Source: Aequorivita sp. UBA3180 (GTDB taxonomy: Bacteria > Bacteroidota > Bacteroidia > Flavobacteriales > Flavobacteriaceae). Taken from it: a DNA stretch of 64,000 bases. Positions within the stretch are counted from its first letter, which is position 1. Each line of letters starts with the position of its first letter. Below are positions 16,949-26,562 of the stretch, in pieces. The DNA lies in assembly GCA_002364215.1 (NCBI GenBank), contig DEXQ01000007.1, forward strand, positions 124,001 to 188,000, given 5' to 3'. The notes beneath the pieces are model-generated. The model was not told the origin of the DNA and ran no database searches. It saw only the letters and a list, made by a program, of their open reading frames with translations. The position numbers were made by a program, and so were the translations under genes.

Positions 16949-18784
16949 TTATATTAGTTTAGAAAGGGAAACCCCTTTTTTTAGTTTATCTATTCGTTGT
17001 TCAAAATCTTTTTGCTGCAGGTATCTAGGTTTCAATTTTGGAGTTTTCAATAATCCCCGGGCCGTTAAATCTGTAATCATGGGAACATGTTTAAGGGCAA
17101 ATTTACCCGCCAAAAGAAATTCCAGATCGCCGCCGTCCATAAGGTATTCACGTAGTTGGACTAGTCCTTTTAAATAAATAATATCCTTTAAAAAACCACC
17201 CCCCTGAAACATTCTTGAAGTAATATTAAAAGCGCTTTCTTTTGAAAAGTTATGCGTAGTATAGAGTAGATTGAAAACTTCCTTAAATTCTGCATTCGCC
17301 ATTAGCGCTGCTCCTGCCACTACACGACCTGCCAACAGCCGCAGCCGATTGGCGGAAAGTCCGCCAATTAAATATTCCGAAAGTACGGCAATGCCTTCCT
17401 GTAGTGGATCGTAATCTGCAAAGCCAACACTTAACTGACTTAACGGCTGTTGTAATCCGTTATAATGGGTTAGGGCATGGGTGCCTATTTCGTGTTGGAT
17501 TAGCGCCTGTGCTTCTACTTGCGTTAATGTATAATCAGCAGGCAGGTAAAGTTCTCCATTACTAACCATCATTACATTTACATCTTCGCGTATATGTACT
17601 TTGGATTGGAAATTGGCATCTTGTTGCTTAAAGAACCCAAATTCAGTTTCAGCCATTGCAGCAAATGCTGTTGCATCCAATACTTCCGTATTTTCGTTTT
17701 GAATGTCCTCGGGTATATTCTGTAGTATTAATTCCGCTTCGGTTACTATATTTTTATCCAGACCTTTATATAGTCTCACGCTGCTGTAAAAAAAATTTTT
17801 GGAGCCTCGTTCCTTTAGCATGGTCAGCTGTTGGTCCAACTCTTCCCGCTTTTCATGGAAAAGATAGGAGAGTGCAGGATCGTCTATTTGGTCTATTTCA
17901 AGGTTGTATAATTTCCTTTTTAAAATATCCGGATCAATGTTGAGAAGCCGATAATGGTACTCCTCTAGCTGCTTAAAATTACTTTCAAAAAAACAGTGTC
18001 GGATGCGTTGAATGTTTACGGGCGCCACCAACAATAAAAACTGAAAGCTTTTTTCTATCTGCGTAAGCGCTCGGTCCATTTTAAAAATTTCTTTGTGAAT
18101 TTCCCGTTTTCCCAAGGCGTAGTAGCTGGCCAGATTGCTAGAAGTCTGTACCCTTATAAATTCAAAAACCGATTTCTTTATAGCCACAGCCACATTTTCC
18201 TGAAATTGCCTAAAGTATAGCGGATATACTTCGCCATTCCTATCGCGAAAAACGGGAGGGATCTCTAAGCCTATGAGTGTTCCTCCACAGTCTTTTATCG
18301 CTTCTATGCTCATTAGAGCAGCGGTGTGTTTTTGTTGGCGTTGCTTGGTTTGCTCTATTTTTGCCGTCAACTTTACACCAGCGGTTGTACCTTCAATATT
18401 TTCTAGTGCATTGCGAAGTACTTCCAGGGAAACGGGTAATTTATGAGAGGGCCCACGAATGATAAATTCACTACTGTCTTCTGGTCCGCTGTAGATTTCC
18501 ATGAGAAAAAAACTACCAAAGTGGGCGCTCAGTCTAGCAGTAAGTTGACTTATAAACTCACGGAAATATTCATTATTATCCTCCCCAATAATCAGATAAC
18601 TAGCGCCAGTTCGTGCTAATCGTAAGGTTGCTTTGTCATTGGGACGTTTGCGATAGATGAGAAGAAAGGGAACATCGTGATCTAGAAACAAAAAACCTCC
18701 ATTTGGTAAACTCTTTACAGTACGTTGCCCGTCTGCAAGCGCTCCAATCAGTTCTTCTTTTTCCGTCACGGCAGTTGCCTTCAT
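16949..18784 (-). CDS. DUF1704 metallopeptidase-like (QEGLA motif) protein
   Basis: 611 residues of the family annotated as flavohemoglobin expression-modulating QEGLA motif proteins. The zinc-binding HEIGTH followed by ALTHYNG lies near residue 430, and DPLQEGIAVLSEYL supplies the QEGLA-like motif with a downstream Glu. The same DUF1704 catalytic domain is found in the vertebrate tubulin tyrosine carboxypeptidase MATCAP, so a carboxypeptidase role is plausible. It is the first gene of the three-gene operon. The name implying flavohemoglobin control is historical, and no such gene is near. Confidence 0.85.
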   Translation of the reverse strand: MKATAVTEKEELIGALADGQRTVKSLPNGGFLFLDHDVPFLLIYRKRPNDKATLRLARTGASYLIIGEDNNEYFREFISQLTARLSAHFGSFFLMEIYSGPEDSSEFIIRGPSHKLPVSLEVLRNALENIEGTTAGVKLTAKIEQTKQRQQKHTAALMSIEAIKDCGGTLIGLEIPPVFRDRNGEVYPLYFRQFQENVAVAIKKSVFEFIRVQTSSNLASYYALGKREIHKEIFKMDRALTQIEKSFQFLLLVAPVNIQRIRHCFFESNFKQLEEYHYRLLNIDPDILKRKLYNLEIDQIDDPALSYLFHEKREELDQQLTMLKERGSKNFFYSSVRLYKGLDKNIVTEAELILQNIPEDIQNENTEVLDATAFAAMAETEFGFFKQQDANFQSKVHIREDVNVMMVSNGELYLPADYTLTQVEAQALIQHEIGTHALTHYNGLQQPLSQLSVGFADYDPLQEGIAVLSEYLIGGLSANRLRLLAGRVVAGAALMANAEFKEVFNLLYTTHNFSKESAFNITSRMFQGGGFLKDIIYLKGLVQLREYLMDGGDLEFLLAGKFALKHVPMITDLTARGLLKTPKLKPRYLQQKDFEQRIDKLKKGVSLSKLI

Positions 18785-18992
18785 TGGTTTAAATTTTTTC
18801 CCTTTCTTTTTTATTTAAGGGAATATAAAAAAACCCCGTTGTAGGCAGATTGTTTTTAATATTATTTAACAAGACATTAGGACGGATTTGTATTTAATCT
18901 CTGTTGCTCACGATAGTATACTTACCATTGATACTGTGGTGGTAATCGGATAAAGGTAAGAACAGCTTACCAACGGTTGTTTGTTATATGGT

Positions 18993-19090
18993 GAATTTTG
19001 AATTTTGAATTTTGAATTGTGAATAGTTAATAGTGAATAGTTAATAGTGAATAGTTAATAGTGAATAGTTAATAGTGAATAGTTAATAGT
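18993..19090. repeat. Tandem repeats: three GAATTTT units then five 14-bp units
   Basis: GAATTTT-type units (18993-19016) are followed by five exact copies of GAATAGTTAATAGT (19021-19090) and decaying GTTAAT-type units to about 19138. The rest of the 18785-19260 gap is AT-rich sequence with no gene or RNA that I recognise. Confidence 0.85.
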
Positions 19091-19260
19091 TAATCGATAA
19101 TTGTGAGTTGTTAATTGTTGAATAGTTAATTGTTAATCGCGATTGGGGGTTAGTGATTGGTGATTTGAGTTTGTGGAATTGTGGAGGGGTGGGGAATTGT
19201 TTAATTGTGGCATTGCTATATTGTAACCTTCGAACCTTATCGAATAAAGCAATTGGATAA

Positions 19261-20235
19261 TTAATCTGAATTTATTTCTTCCATAGCCTCTTTGGCAAGG
19301 GCATGGCCATTTATTGCAGCTTTTTCAATCCATTTGATGGCTGTGTTTTCGTCTTTTTCAACGCCCTGTCCGTTATAATAGAGAACTCCCAAATTGTACA
19401 TGGCATTGGGAACGCCCTTATTTGCAGCCATCTCATACCATTTTATAGCTTTCGTATAATTTGGTTTTTCTTCTAGACCACCAACATATAGAAGCGCGAG
19501 GTTATACATTGCCTCGGCATATTCGTTTACAGCAGCTTTATAGAACCATTCATAAGCTTTATTGAAATTGCGTTCTAGGCCCGAACCCATTGCGAACATG
19601 AGCCCGAGATTGTTCATAGCCTCTGCTTCGCCCAGGGCTATGGCCATATTGTACCATTTTATTGCTTCAGAAAAATCCTGTGGTACTCCCGTACCATCTT
19701 TGTACATAGTACCTAAACTGTTCATGGCATTTGCATTCCCTTTTTCGGCAGCCTTTCTATACCACTTTATGCCCTCGGCAGTGTCCTGGCCAACGCCCCA
19801 ACCCATTCTATATAATACTCCAATATTATTGTAGGCGCTTGCTAAATCGTGATTCGCAGCTTTTTGGTACCAATTCATTGCTTCAGTGTAATTTTGTTCC
19901 ACCCCATATCCGTTTTGGTACATTACCCCAAGATTGAACATGGCTTTCTCATTACCTAAGTTTGCTGCTTTTATATACCAATTAAAGGCTTCGATATAAT
20001 TTTGGGTTACCCCTTCGCCATTGAAAGACTGAACCCCCAATTCAAACATGGCAGCTGCATTCCCCTTTTCCGCACCCATTGTATACCAGCGAATGGCATC
20101 TTCGTAATTTTTTTCTTTATAAGAGGCCAATCCGTTTTCGTACTCAGTGGCGCCAGGCGCATCTATGCCATCTTGGGCATTCATTTGAGTAACTTCAATT
20201 AAAAGAAAAAAAAGTAGCAACAATGTATTTTTCAT
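19261..20235 (-). CDS. Secreted Sel1-repeat protein
   Basis: 324 residues from the ATG at 20235, which begins a clear signal peptide (MKNTLLLLFFLL to NAQDG); the longer frame upstream lacks export features. About seven Sel1-type repeats of 36 residues follow, each with the pattern AMxNLGxxYxxGxGVxxNxxxAxxWYxxAA. These alpha-alpha solenoids mediate protein-protein contacts, often at the envelope. The gene is isolated, with repeat-rich DNA downstream and a 385-base gap upstream. Confidence 0.85.
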   Translation of the reverse strand: MKNTLLLLFFLLIEVTQMNAQDGIDAPGATEYENGLASYKEKNYEDAIRWYTMGAEKGNAAAMFELGVQSFNGEGVTQNYIEAFNWYIKAANLGNEKAMFNLGVMYQNGYGVEQNYTEAMNWYQKAANHDLASAYNNIGVLYRMGWGVGQDTAEGIKWYRKAAEKGNANAMNSLGTMYKDGTGVPQDFSEAIKWYNMAIALGEAEAMNNLGLMFAMGSGLERNFNKAYEWFYKAAVNEYAEAMYNLALLYVGGLEEKPNYTKAIKWYEMAANKGVPNAMYNLGVLYYNGQGVEKDENTAIKWIEKAAINGHALAKEAMEEINSD

Positions 20236-20424
20236 GAAATAGCAATTATAATGGAATACGGGCGAAAGATATAAAGTTTCCCAATTATAAGTCAGAATTT
20301 TATTTTTGACTATTACAGAATTTTTAAAATACCATTTTTTTCTCACTTTTTATCACGAAAAAATTATGGTTTTAAACTTACTTATTGTAAGGTCAATTAT
20401 TCTATTGTTTCACAATTGTGTTTT

Positions 20425-20524
20425 TAAATTTGAAATAGCTGTAAACGATTAAGGAAGGATTATGTTGAATGAGGAGTACGACAGCAGGCACATCCATAAG
20501 ACTTGGAAAATCGGTGTCTTATAA
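20425..20524 (+). promoter_or_regulatory. Promoter and possible 20-codon leader ORF of the MauE-DUF6520 unit
   Basis: TAAATTTG (20425-20432) is a good -7 element, with ATTGTTT about 20 bases upstream. It leaves a leader of roughly 180 bases before the membrane-protein gene. Inside the leader is an ATG at 20462 preceded by AAGGAAGG, opening a 20-codon frame ending at 20524. Whether it is translated is unknown. Confidence 0.35.
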
Positions 20525-20620
20525 AATTGTACGGCATTCCCGTCAAAATTTTCCGGTTTTTCCTTACTACATCGGAGGTATAAAATTCTCAGTTCCGTTT
20601 GTAACTTTCTAATTTTATGA

Positions 20621-22138
20621 ATGTTAAAACGAAACATTTATTTAATTATGTGCTTTACGGTACCTTATATAGCAAGCATAAAACGGAATGCAGCAGTTTC
20701 AGGCTCCTATCTGTTCGTGCTATTATTTTTGTATGCTGCCATTAGTAAGTTGCTAGACTTCGAAACCTTCACCGTACAATTGGCGCAATCTCCCCTGTTA
20801 AGTGCCTATGCCGGTGTCATTGCCTGGGCGGTTCCGAGTTTGGAAATTCTCATTGCCGTTTTATTGACCATTCCAAAGTATAGAATCCCCGCCCTGTATG
20901 CTGCTTTTACCTTAATGGTGATGTTTACGGCCTATATCTATATCATACTTAATTTCTCCGACTTTATACCTTGTTCGTGTGGTGGGGTGCTGGAAAAATT
21001 GAGTTGGACGCAACACCTTATTTTTAATATTGTTTTCATAATCCTGGCGGGGGTGGCGGTATTGGTTACTAGCTGGTATTCATCAAAGAAGACCCTGTTT
21101 TTGCTTGCTGCCCTTGCCATTTTTGGCATAGGAACGGTTGCGCTGTTGTTAGCCTTGTCGGAGAAGAAGATGCATCGTAACAATGCATTTCAGCGGAGGT
21201 ATATTCCACATCCCATTGAAAAGATTCACAGCTTTGACCTGCAATACAGTTCCTATTATTTTGCTGGGGCTGGAGACGGTAAGGTCTATTTGGGGAATAC
21301 TACCGCACCTCTTCTAATCACTGTTGTTGATAGCAGTTTTAGGGATACCACGACCACAATGATAAAACTGGATCAAATGGATCTTCCTTATCGTGCTGTC
21401 AAGATTCATGTAATACCGCCCAAATTTTATGTTACCGATGGCACCGTGTCCATCATTCTTCAGGGGGATGTAAAGGAGTGGAAGGCAACCACAAAAATGC
21501 AAGGGGACTATTATTTTAACCACTCAGTGGCTATCGATTCGAATACAATAGGGGCTCAATCCAGCAGTAGCGCGAACAGTGAAAATATTCTTGGAATTAT
21601 TGCTATTGAAGATTCCATAAAAGGCCTGTTTAGCAACCAACTCCTGGAAAAACAAATTGACGGCAGATTTGACACCGATGGCAGATTAATCTATAATGGC
21701 CATCTAGATAAATTGATATTCACCTATTACTACCGCAATGAGTATTTAATTATAAATCCGGATTTACGTTTGGAGCAACGCGGAAAAACGATAGATACCA
21801 TTAGCGTGGCCCAACTCCATATAGCGGAAAATATTGATAAGGGCCAACGTAAATTGGGAGGCAATACAGTTTTGGTGAATAGAAACATAGCCACCACAAA
21901 AGAACTTTTATTGATCGATTCCCCACGTCTCGGAAAACTGGAGCTAGACAATATGGGCGAACAGGCAAACATAATAGATGTGTATAACCTCCTTGACCAA
22001 AGCTATCAGTTCAGCTTTTATTTGTACAAACACGAGAACAGCAAAGCCCGGGATATGATTATAAGGAATGGGATCTTTTATGCGCTTCAGGGAAATTACC
22101 TAGTGGCTTACAAGATAACCAACACCAAGTTAGAGTAA
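20621..22138 (+). CDS. MauE/DoxX-like membrane protein with long C-terminal domain
   Basis: 505 residues. About five transmembrane helices occupy residues 20-185, and the CSCGG motif typical of MauE/DoxX-like redox-associated membrane proteins lies between helices three and four (PCSCGGV). The remaining 320 residues are hydrophilic, probably beta-rich and outside the membrane. MauE homologues help form disulfides in secreted proteins. The small gene downstream encodes an exported peptide with four cysteines, a fitting substrate. The first ATG is used; an internal ATG nine codons later is the alternative start. Confidence 0.8.
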   Translation: MLKRNIYLIMCFTVPYIASIKRNAAVSGSYLFVLLFLYAAISKLLDFETFTVQLAQSPLLSAYAGVIAWAVPSLEILIAVLLTIPKYRIPALYAAFTLMVMFTAYIYIILNFSDFIPCSCGGVLEKLSWTQHLIFNIVFIILAGVAVLVTSWYSSKKTLFLLAALAIFGIGTVALLLALSEKKMHRNNAFQRRYIPHPIEKIHSFDLQYSSYYFAGAGDGKVYLGNTTAPLLITVVDSSFRDTTTTMIKLDQMDLPYRAVKIHVIPPKFYVTDGTVSIILQGDVKEWKATTKMQGDYYFNHSVAIDSNTIGAQSSSSANSENILGIIAIEDSIKGLFSNQLLEKQIDGRFDTDGRLIYNGHLDKLIFTYYYRNEYLIINPDLRLEQRGKTIDTISVAQLHIAENIDKGQRKLGGNTVLVNRNIATTKELLLIDSPRLGKLELDNMGEQANIIDVYNLLDQSYQFSFYLYKHENSKARDMIIRNGIFYALQGNYLVAYKITNTKLE

Positions 22139-22223
22139 CGATTTTTCTTGCAAGAACAGGGGTGAGACTGAAAACCTGTAGAAGAGAGTAGGTCAATAAT
22201 TATAAATTTAAATTTTAGAAAAC

Positions 22224-22487
22224 ATGAGAAATTTAAAATTCAAGTTTTTGTTACCTGTGGCGGCCTTTATGCTTGCTATTGCGGCAGCGTTTGCGTCACA
22301 GACAGAAGAACAAGCTGAATCAGCACTTGTTCAAGGGTATATTTACCAAAACGGTGTGTGCGTTCCCCATGGGAAATGCGACAATACCAGTAGTTTTATC
22401 TGTACGGATACTAGCGGCCGACAGGTTTTTGGTAAGAATGGACCAACGAGTTGTTCCTTACCCTTATTTATGAATTGGCAACCATGA
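22224..22487 (+). CDS. DUF6520 family secreted peptide
   Basis: 87 residues. A signal peptide (MRNLKFKFLLPVAAFMLAIAAAFAS) is followed by a short exported part with four cysteines (NGVCVPHGKCDN, FICTDTSG, TSCSLP). The family occurs in Flavobacteriia and Sphingobacteriia next to MauE/DoxX-like proteins. The cysteine spacing suggests two disulfides, perhaps formed by the upstream membrane protein. It may be co-transcribed with that gene (85-base gap) and is convergent with the S9 peptidase gene, sharing a terminator. Function unknown. Confidence 0.8.
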   Translation: MRNLKFKFLLPVAAFMLAIAAAFASQTEEQAESALVQGYIYQNGVCVPHGKCDNTSSFICTDTSGRQVFGKNGPTSCSLPLFMNWQP

Positions 22488-22500
22488 TTGCCACTAAAAG

Positions 22501-22526
22501 AATGCCCCAAATTGGGGCATTTTTTT
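22501..22526. terminator. Bidirectional terminator
   Basis: AATGCCCCAA and TTGGGGCATT form a perfect hairpin followed by a T tract. It serves the DUF6520 gene and overlaps the stop of the S9 peptidase gene on the other strand. Confidence 0.85.
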
Positions 22527-25146
22527 ATGTGTTTCCTTTGCTTTCATTTTTCAAATATTTATTGAACCACTTGCATATCCGTTCTGTAAGATCTTTTTGG
22601 TTCTTCCCTTGCAACAGGGAATGGCCTTCATTTTCATAGATTCGCAATTCCACTTCCACATTTAGACGGCGCAGGGCCAGATACATGGCCTCACTTTGAT
22701 GCCAATTTACCTGATAATCCTTGTTACCCGTCCATATTAAGGTAGGGGTCTTTATGTTCTGGGCATACTCCACAGGCGAGTTTCGCTTGTACAGTTCCTT
22801 GACCTCATAAAAACTTTTGCCCATTTGCCACTGTTGGTTTTCATAATGCCAATGTTCCGCCCTACCGGTGTCCTTGTTTATGGTGTGATATGTGGTTGTA
22901 AGATCAAAAACCCCTGCGCCCACTACGGCTGCAGCAAACATATTGGTCTGAGAGATAATAAAGGCCGTTTCATAGCCGCCAAAAGATTGCCCCATTATAC
23001 CTATGGCATCCTTATTTATAAACCCCATTTCCAAAACCTTATTAACTGTATTAATAACGCAATCAGTTGCCGAAACCCCTGGATTTCCTTTTTGGATCAA
23101 AATATCAGGTTCCAGTACAAAATACCCCTCCGCCGTAAAGTTCCGGTAGTTATAACCAGTGCCATTATAGTAACTTGGGTTATGATATTGTTGGTATTTA
23201 TATCCTATCATTTCGTAAACATGCACTATCATTGGGTATTGTTTTCCCCTTTCAAAATTATCGGGATAGTGAAGAATTCCATTCAATTTTTGACCTTGAT
23301 CGTTTGTATAAGAAATCAATTCCGTGTTCCCTTTAAGATACTTTTGATGTTGTTTATTTGATTGGGCCAAAATTTTTGCGGCATCTCCTGATTTTTTCCA
23401 CAGGGCAGGAGGTGCATCATTTTTTTCCTTTACATAGATGAAGGAATCGGTAAATTTCGCCTTTCGCAATTCCGAAATTCTTCCGTTTTCATTTAAAAAG
23501 TCCTTTACCTTGGCACCCGGCTCCAATAATGCATACCCTTGATTGAAAAGGGAATCCTGCGTAACTAGAATGACAGGCTTAGAGAGATCAACTGGCTTAT
23601 CCCGAGCAATATCTGAAAGGGAGCGGAATCCATCATAAAGACCTTTATATTCCCTATAGCGTATATTTTTCTCTCGTCCGTTTGTAAGTCGTTTTGGATT
23701 TTTAGTTCCTGGCCCTATTTTCCAAATATCGAATTCATCGTAAACCAAAAAATCTCCTATGGTCGTCCACCCCATTGCCCCGAAGGGTGTAATTGCTACA
23801 GTATGTGGCGCATACTGGTAGGTGAGGGGAAAAGATAGGTTTTCTGTGCTATTGACATGTTTTTTGTTTTTAATGTCATACAACCACCAGTCCCCATTCT
23901 TAAAATAGGCAATATGCGTACCCGATGGATCAATACTGAGATAGCCCAAGGCCGTCTCCAATTCCTTAACAAATATGGAAGTTTCCCCTGTTTCCAAGTC
24001 GGTAATATAAAAATCGGATTGTGGCGCTTGTCTATATTGAGGTTCGTTTTGCAAAACACTATAAGTAAGTGCATATTTTTCATCCCCAACAAGAATTACC
24101 TCTGGCCGTTCTGCTGTGCCTATCTGAAATACTTTTTTTGTTTTGGGCCACCATACCGCCAGTTTATCTGGATGTTTGAAATCCCAATCCACCTGCTGCC
24201 TCGGGTATATCCATTTATCTGTTCCCTTCCAGACCTGCACGTTTACACTGTCTTTCTCTTTATTAAGTGAATCCTTGTATGTGCTATGGGTCCAAAAGAA
24301 TATCCGTTCCCCATCTCTGGAAAAGGAAAGTGGGATTTTGCTTATGGCAAAACTTCCGAGCGTTCTTAAATCAATTCCGTCCAATTTCCTGAGCATAGGT
24401 AATTTTTTATTCTCAAAATAATAGAGCCGTTGCCCTTTATTTGGAGTGCTTTCCATAAAAACCAAGCCATCGCCTTCATCGTTCCAGGTAGGTTGGATAA
24501 AGTCTGTGTTTATGCTCCTTATTATAACCGATTCGCGCATATCCTTTAGACGCAGTAGGGATAAAACCGTTTCTGTGGAATCCGTCCTTATAACAACCGC
24601 ACTTTTTGAAGAAGGGTCAAAGGCAAAAGTTTGTACATGCTCTATAATAGCCGTTTTATTTCGTTCCAAATCCCATAGCTTCAGATAATTTAAGTTTGTT
24701 TCGGTACAATAAAAAACCACAAAACTGCCGTCCCGTGAAAACTCAAAGCGTTCCGCTTCCCTTTCCCAAATCGTCTCGCCTGTAGCTAAATTGAGTATGC
24801 CTATTCCTTTTTGATCCTGCTTAAAGGTAAAATACTTCGTTTTTTTATTGGGTTGGAATTGGCCGCTATGTGCATTGGGAAACTGATATTCGGACTTGCC
24901 GTCAAGGCTCAAAACAAATAAGGTGTCCGTTGCCTTTTCATAGTCCATTTTATAGGAAGTCCATAAACCATCCCCAGAAATTTGGTTATATCTTAAGTGG
25001 TGCCACATATCATAATCCTTTGGTTGCAAAATTGATTTTGCTGGCCCTTGCTGCCCCATGATGGGGCAGGAGGCCAAAACAAACATGAAAAAAAGTATGG
25101 GGAGCTGGCTAATTGAAAATTCATATAATCTATTACTTATCATCAA
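22525..25146 (-). CDS. S9 family prolyl oligopeptidase-like peptidase, exported
   Basis: 873 residues. The N-terminal hydrophobic segment ends FVLASCPIMGQQ, so either lipidation at that Cys or ordinary signal cleavage is possible. A beta-propeller-like region covers about residues 40-600. The alpha/beta-hydrolase domain carries Ser near 720 in GQSFGG, Asp near 810 in GNKDYQV, and His842 in NEGHSLL. It is likely to cleave peptides in the periplasm. Its ATG overlaps the SusD-like gene stop by four bases (ATGA), so it is translationally coupled to the uptake genes, which implies that the SusCD cargo is a peptide. Confidence 0.9.
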   Translation of the reverse strand: MMISNRLYEFSISQLPILFFMFVLASCPIMGQQGPAKSILQPKDYDMWHHLRYNQISGDGLWTSYKMDYEKATDTLFVLSLDGKSEYQFPNAHSGQFQPNKKTKYFTFKQDQKGIGILNLATGETIWEREAERFEFSRDGSFVVFYCTETNLNYLKLWDLERNKTAIIEHVQTFAFDPSSKSAVVIRTDSTETVLSLLRLKDMRESVIIRSINTDFIQPTWNDEGDGLVFMESTPNKGQRLYYFENKKLPMLRKLDGIDLRTLGSFAISKIPLSFSRDGERIFFWTHSTYKDSLNKEKDSVNVQVWKGTDKWIYPRQQVDWDFKHPDKLAVWWPKTKKVFQIGTAERPEVILVGDEKYALTYSVLQNEPQYRQAPQSDFYITDLETGETSIFVKELETALGYLSIDPSGTHIAYFKNGDWWLYDIKNKKHVNSTENLSFPLTYQYAPHTVAITPFGAMGWTTIGDFLVYDEFDIWKIGPGTKNPKRLTNGREKNIRYREYKGLYDGFRSLSDIARDKPVDLSKPVILVTQDSLFNQGYALLEPGAKVKDFLNENGRISELRKAKFTDSFIYVKEKNDAPPALWKKSGDAAKILAQSNKQHQKYLKGNTELISYTNDQGQKLNGILHYPDNFERGKQYPMIVHVYEMIGYKYQQYHNPSYYNGTGYNYRNFTAEGYFVLEPDILIQKGNPGVSATDCVINTVNKVLEMGFINKDAIGIMGQSFGGYETAFIISQTNMFAAAVVGAGVFDLTTTYHTINKDTGRAEHWHYENQQWQMGKSFYEVKELYKRNSPVEYAQNIKTPTLIWTGNKDYQVNWHQSEAMYLALRRLNVEVELRIYENEGHSLLQGKNQKDLTERICKWFNKYLKNESKGNT

Positions 25147-26552
25147 TATCCTGGATTTTGTGGGTTGAGGTTGGGGTTTAGTATGAGTTCGTTTGCCGGC
25201 AGGGGGAAAAGCACATCGGTTGCTTTCCAGCCCGGCTTTATGGGCGCCAATATTTCATTGGCGGAGCCTGTCCTTTTAAGGTTAAACCAGCGCTGACCCT
25301 GCTCCGTAAAAAATTCGTACCTCCATTGGTTTTGTAGCTCTTCTCTGACTTCTTCCTGTGTGCCTGCGGCTGTGGGTTCAAGCCCGGCGCGAAGCCTAAT
25401 TACATTAAGGTCGTTCCTTGCTTCCTGTAAATTCCCCAGTTGCATGGCAGCCTCCGCGCGGATGAGGTATTGTTCCGCCAAGCGAAAGAGGATGGAATAT
25501 TCCGTACTGCTACCTCCATAATAATTTTGCTCGTATTTATAGGGGTGGTACCAACTTTGACTGCCGTCCGTTAGTTCTCGCGTCCAAGCTTCCTTGCGTA
25601 GGTCTCCCGTTTCAAAGTCCGCGATAAAACTATTTGTAAGTGAATAGAGGGAAGGCGGGCCAAAGTCGAAGATTAAGGTTTCCCCTTCCTTGGTTCCCGA
25701 ACCCTCGAATTCCGGTTTTAACTGCCAGATGGTGGACGGACTTTCCTTGAGGAATACCAAATTTAAATCGGGCTGCATGGCATAAGTGCCCTCGGTTATG
25801 ACCGCCGTACTTTCGGCAACTGCCTTTTCCCATTGATGTGTATGTAAATACAAGCGTGCGAGCATGGCACTGGCCACGCCTTTGGATACCCGAAGCCTTT
25901 CTCCACTGGTTTCCATAGCTGGCAACAGGTTTTTGGCAGCCAGCAGATCGGCTTCCATCATTTGGTAAACCTCCGTTAAGGGCATTCGGGAGACGGAAGC
26001 ATTTTCGGTATAGTCGGTAGTTATTATATAAGGAACGTCCCCGAACAATTGGGCAAGATAAAAGTGGAGGTACGCCCTAAGGAAAAGTGCTTCCCCCATA
26101 AATCCATTCCGCTCCTCCGCTTCCAAAGGGGCATCTTCAAGCCCTTCCAAAATTTTATTGGCGCTGTAGATAAGGGAGTAGCTGCTGTTCCAAAAATTGC
26201 CCACCGCGGTATTGTTGGGCAGTACCGTATGGTTATAGAAAGCGTTATCGATCGGGGCATTCTCCCGATAGTAATTCAGTTCATCCGCATACAGACCGAG
26301 GAGCACACCTATTCCGTCAACGCCACCGCTAAGGGGACTGCTATCCCGAAGCCCAGAATATATATTGGCAATGGCAGCATTAACTGTGGCTGCGTTTTCA
26401 AACAGGGCCTCTTCGGAAAGCAAGAAATCTGGATAATCCGGTTCCAGTGCCTTTTCGCAACTGGACAGCAGCGCCACCAAGAGCACCAAGAGCAATAGCC
26501 TTATTAGTTGGATGGGGGAGCGGGAATTGTATTTCTGTATAAAAGTTTTCAT
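25143..26552 (-). CDS. SusD/RagB-like outer-membrane lipoprotein
   Basis: 469 residues. A signal peptide with lipobox LLSSC places the lipidated Cys near residue 32, then DYPDFLLSEEALFENAATVNAAIANIYSGLR, typical of the SusD N-terminus. The C-terminal RagB/SusD part contains ILFRLAEQYLIRAEA, LNVIRLRAGL and LQNQWRYEFFTEQGQRWFNLKRTG. It acts as the lid and ligand-binding partner of the SusC-like channel just upstream. The S9 peptidase partner and the absence of glycoside hydrolases suggest peptide rather than glycan ligands. Confidence 0.92.
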   Translation of the reverse strand: MKTFIQKYNSRSPIQLIRLLLLVLLVALLSSCEKALEPDYPDFLLSEEALFENAATVNAAIANIYSGLRDSSPLSGGVDGIGVLLGLYADELNYYRENAPIDNAFYNHTVLPNNTAVGNFWNSSYSLIYSANKILEGLEDAPLEAEERNGFMGEALFLRAYLHFYLAQLFGDVPYIITTDYTENASVSRMPLTEVYQMMEADLLAAKNLLPAMETSGERLRVSKGVASAMLARLYLHTHQWEKAVAESTAVITEGTYAMQPDLNLVFLKESPSTIWQLKPEFEGSGTKEGETLIFDFGPPSLYSLTNSFIADFETGDLRKEAWTRELTDGSQSWYHPYKYEQNYYGGSSTEYSILFRLAEQYLIRAEAAMQLGNLQEARNDLNVIRLRAGLEPTAAGTQEEVREELQNQWRYEFFTEQGQRWFNLKRTGSANEILAPIKPGWKATDVLFPLPANELILNPNLNPQNPGY

Positions 26553-26562
26553 AATTGAAGTT

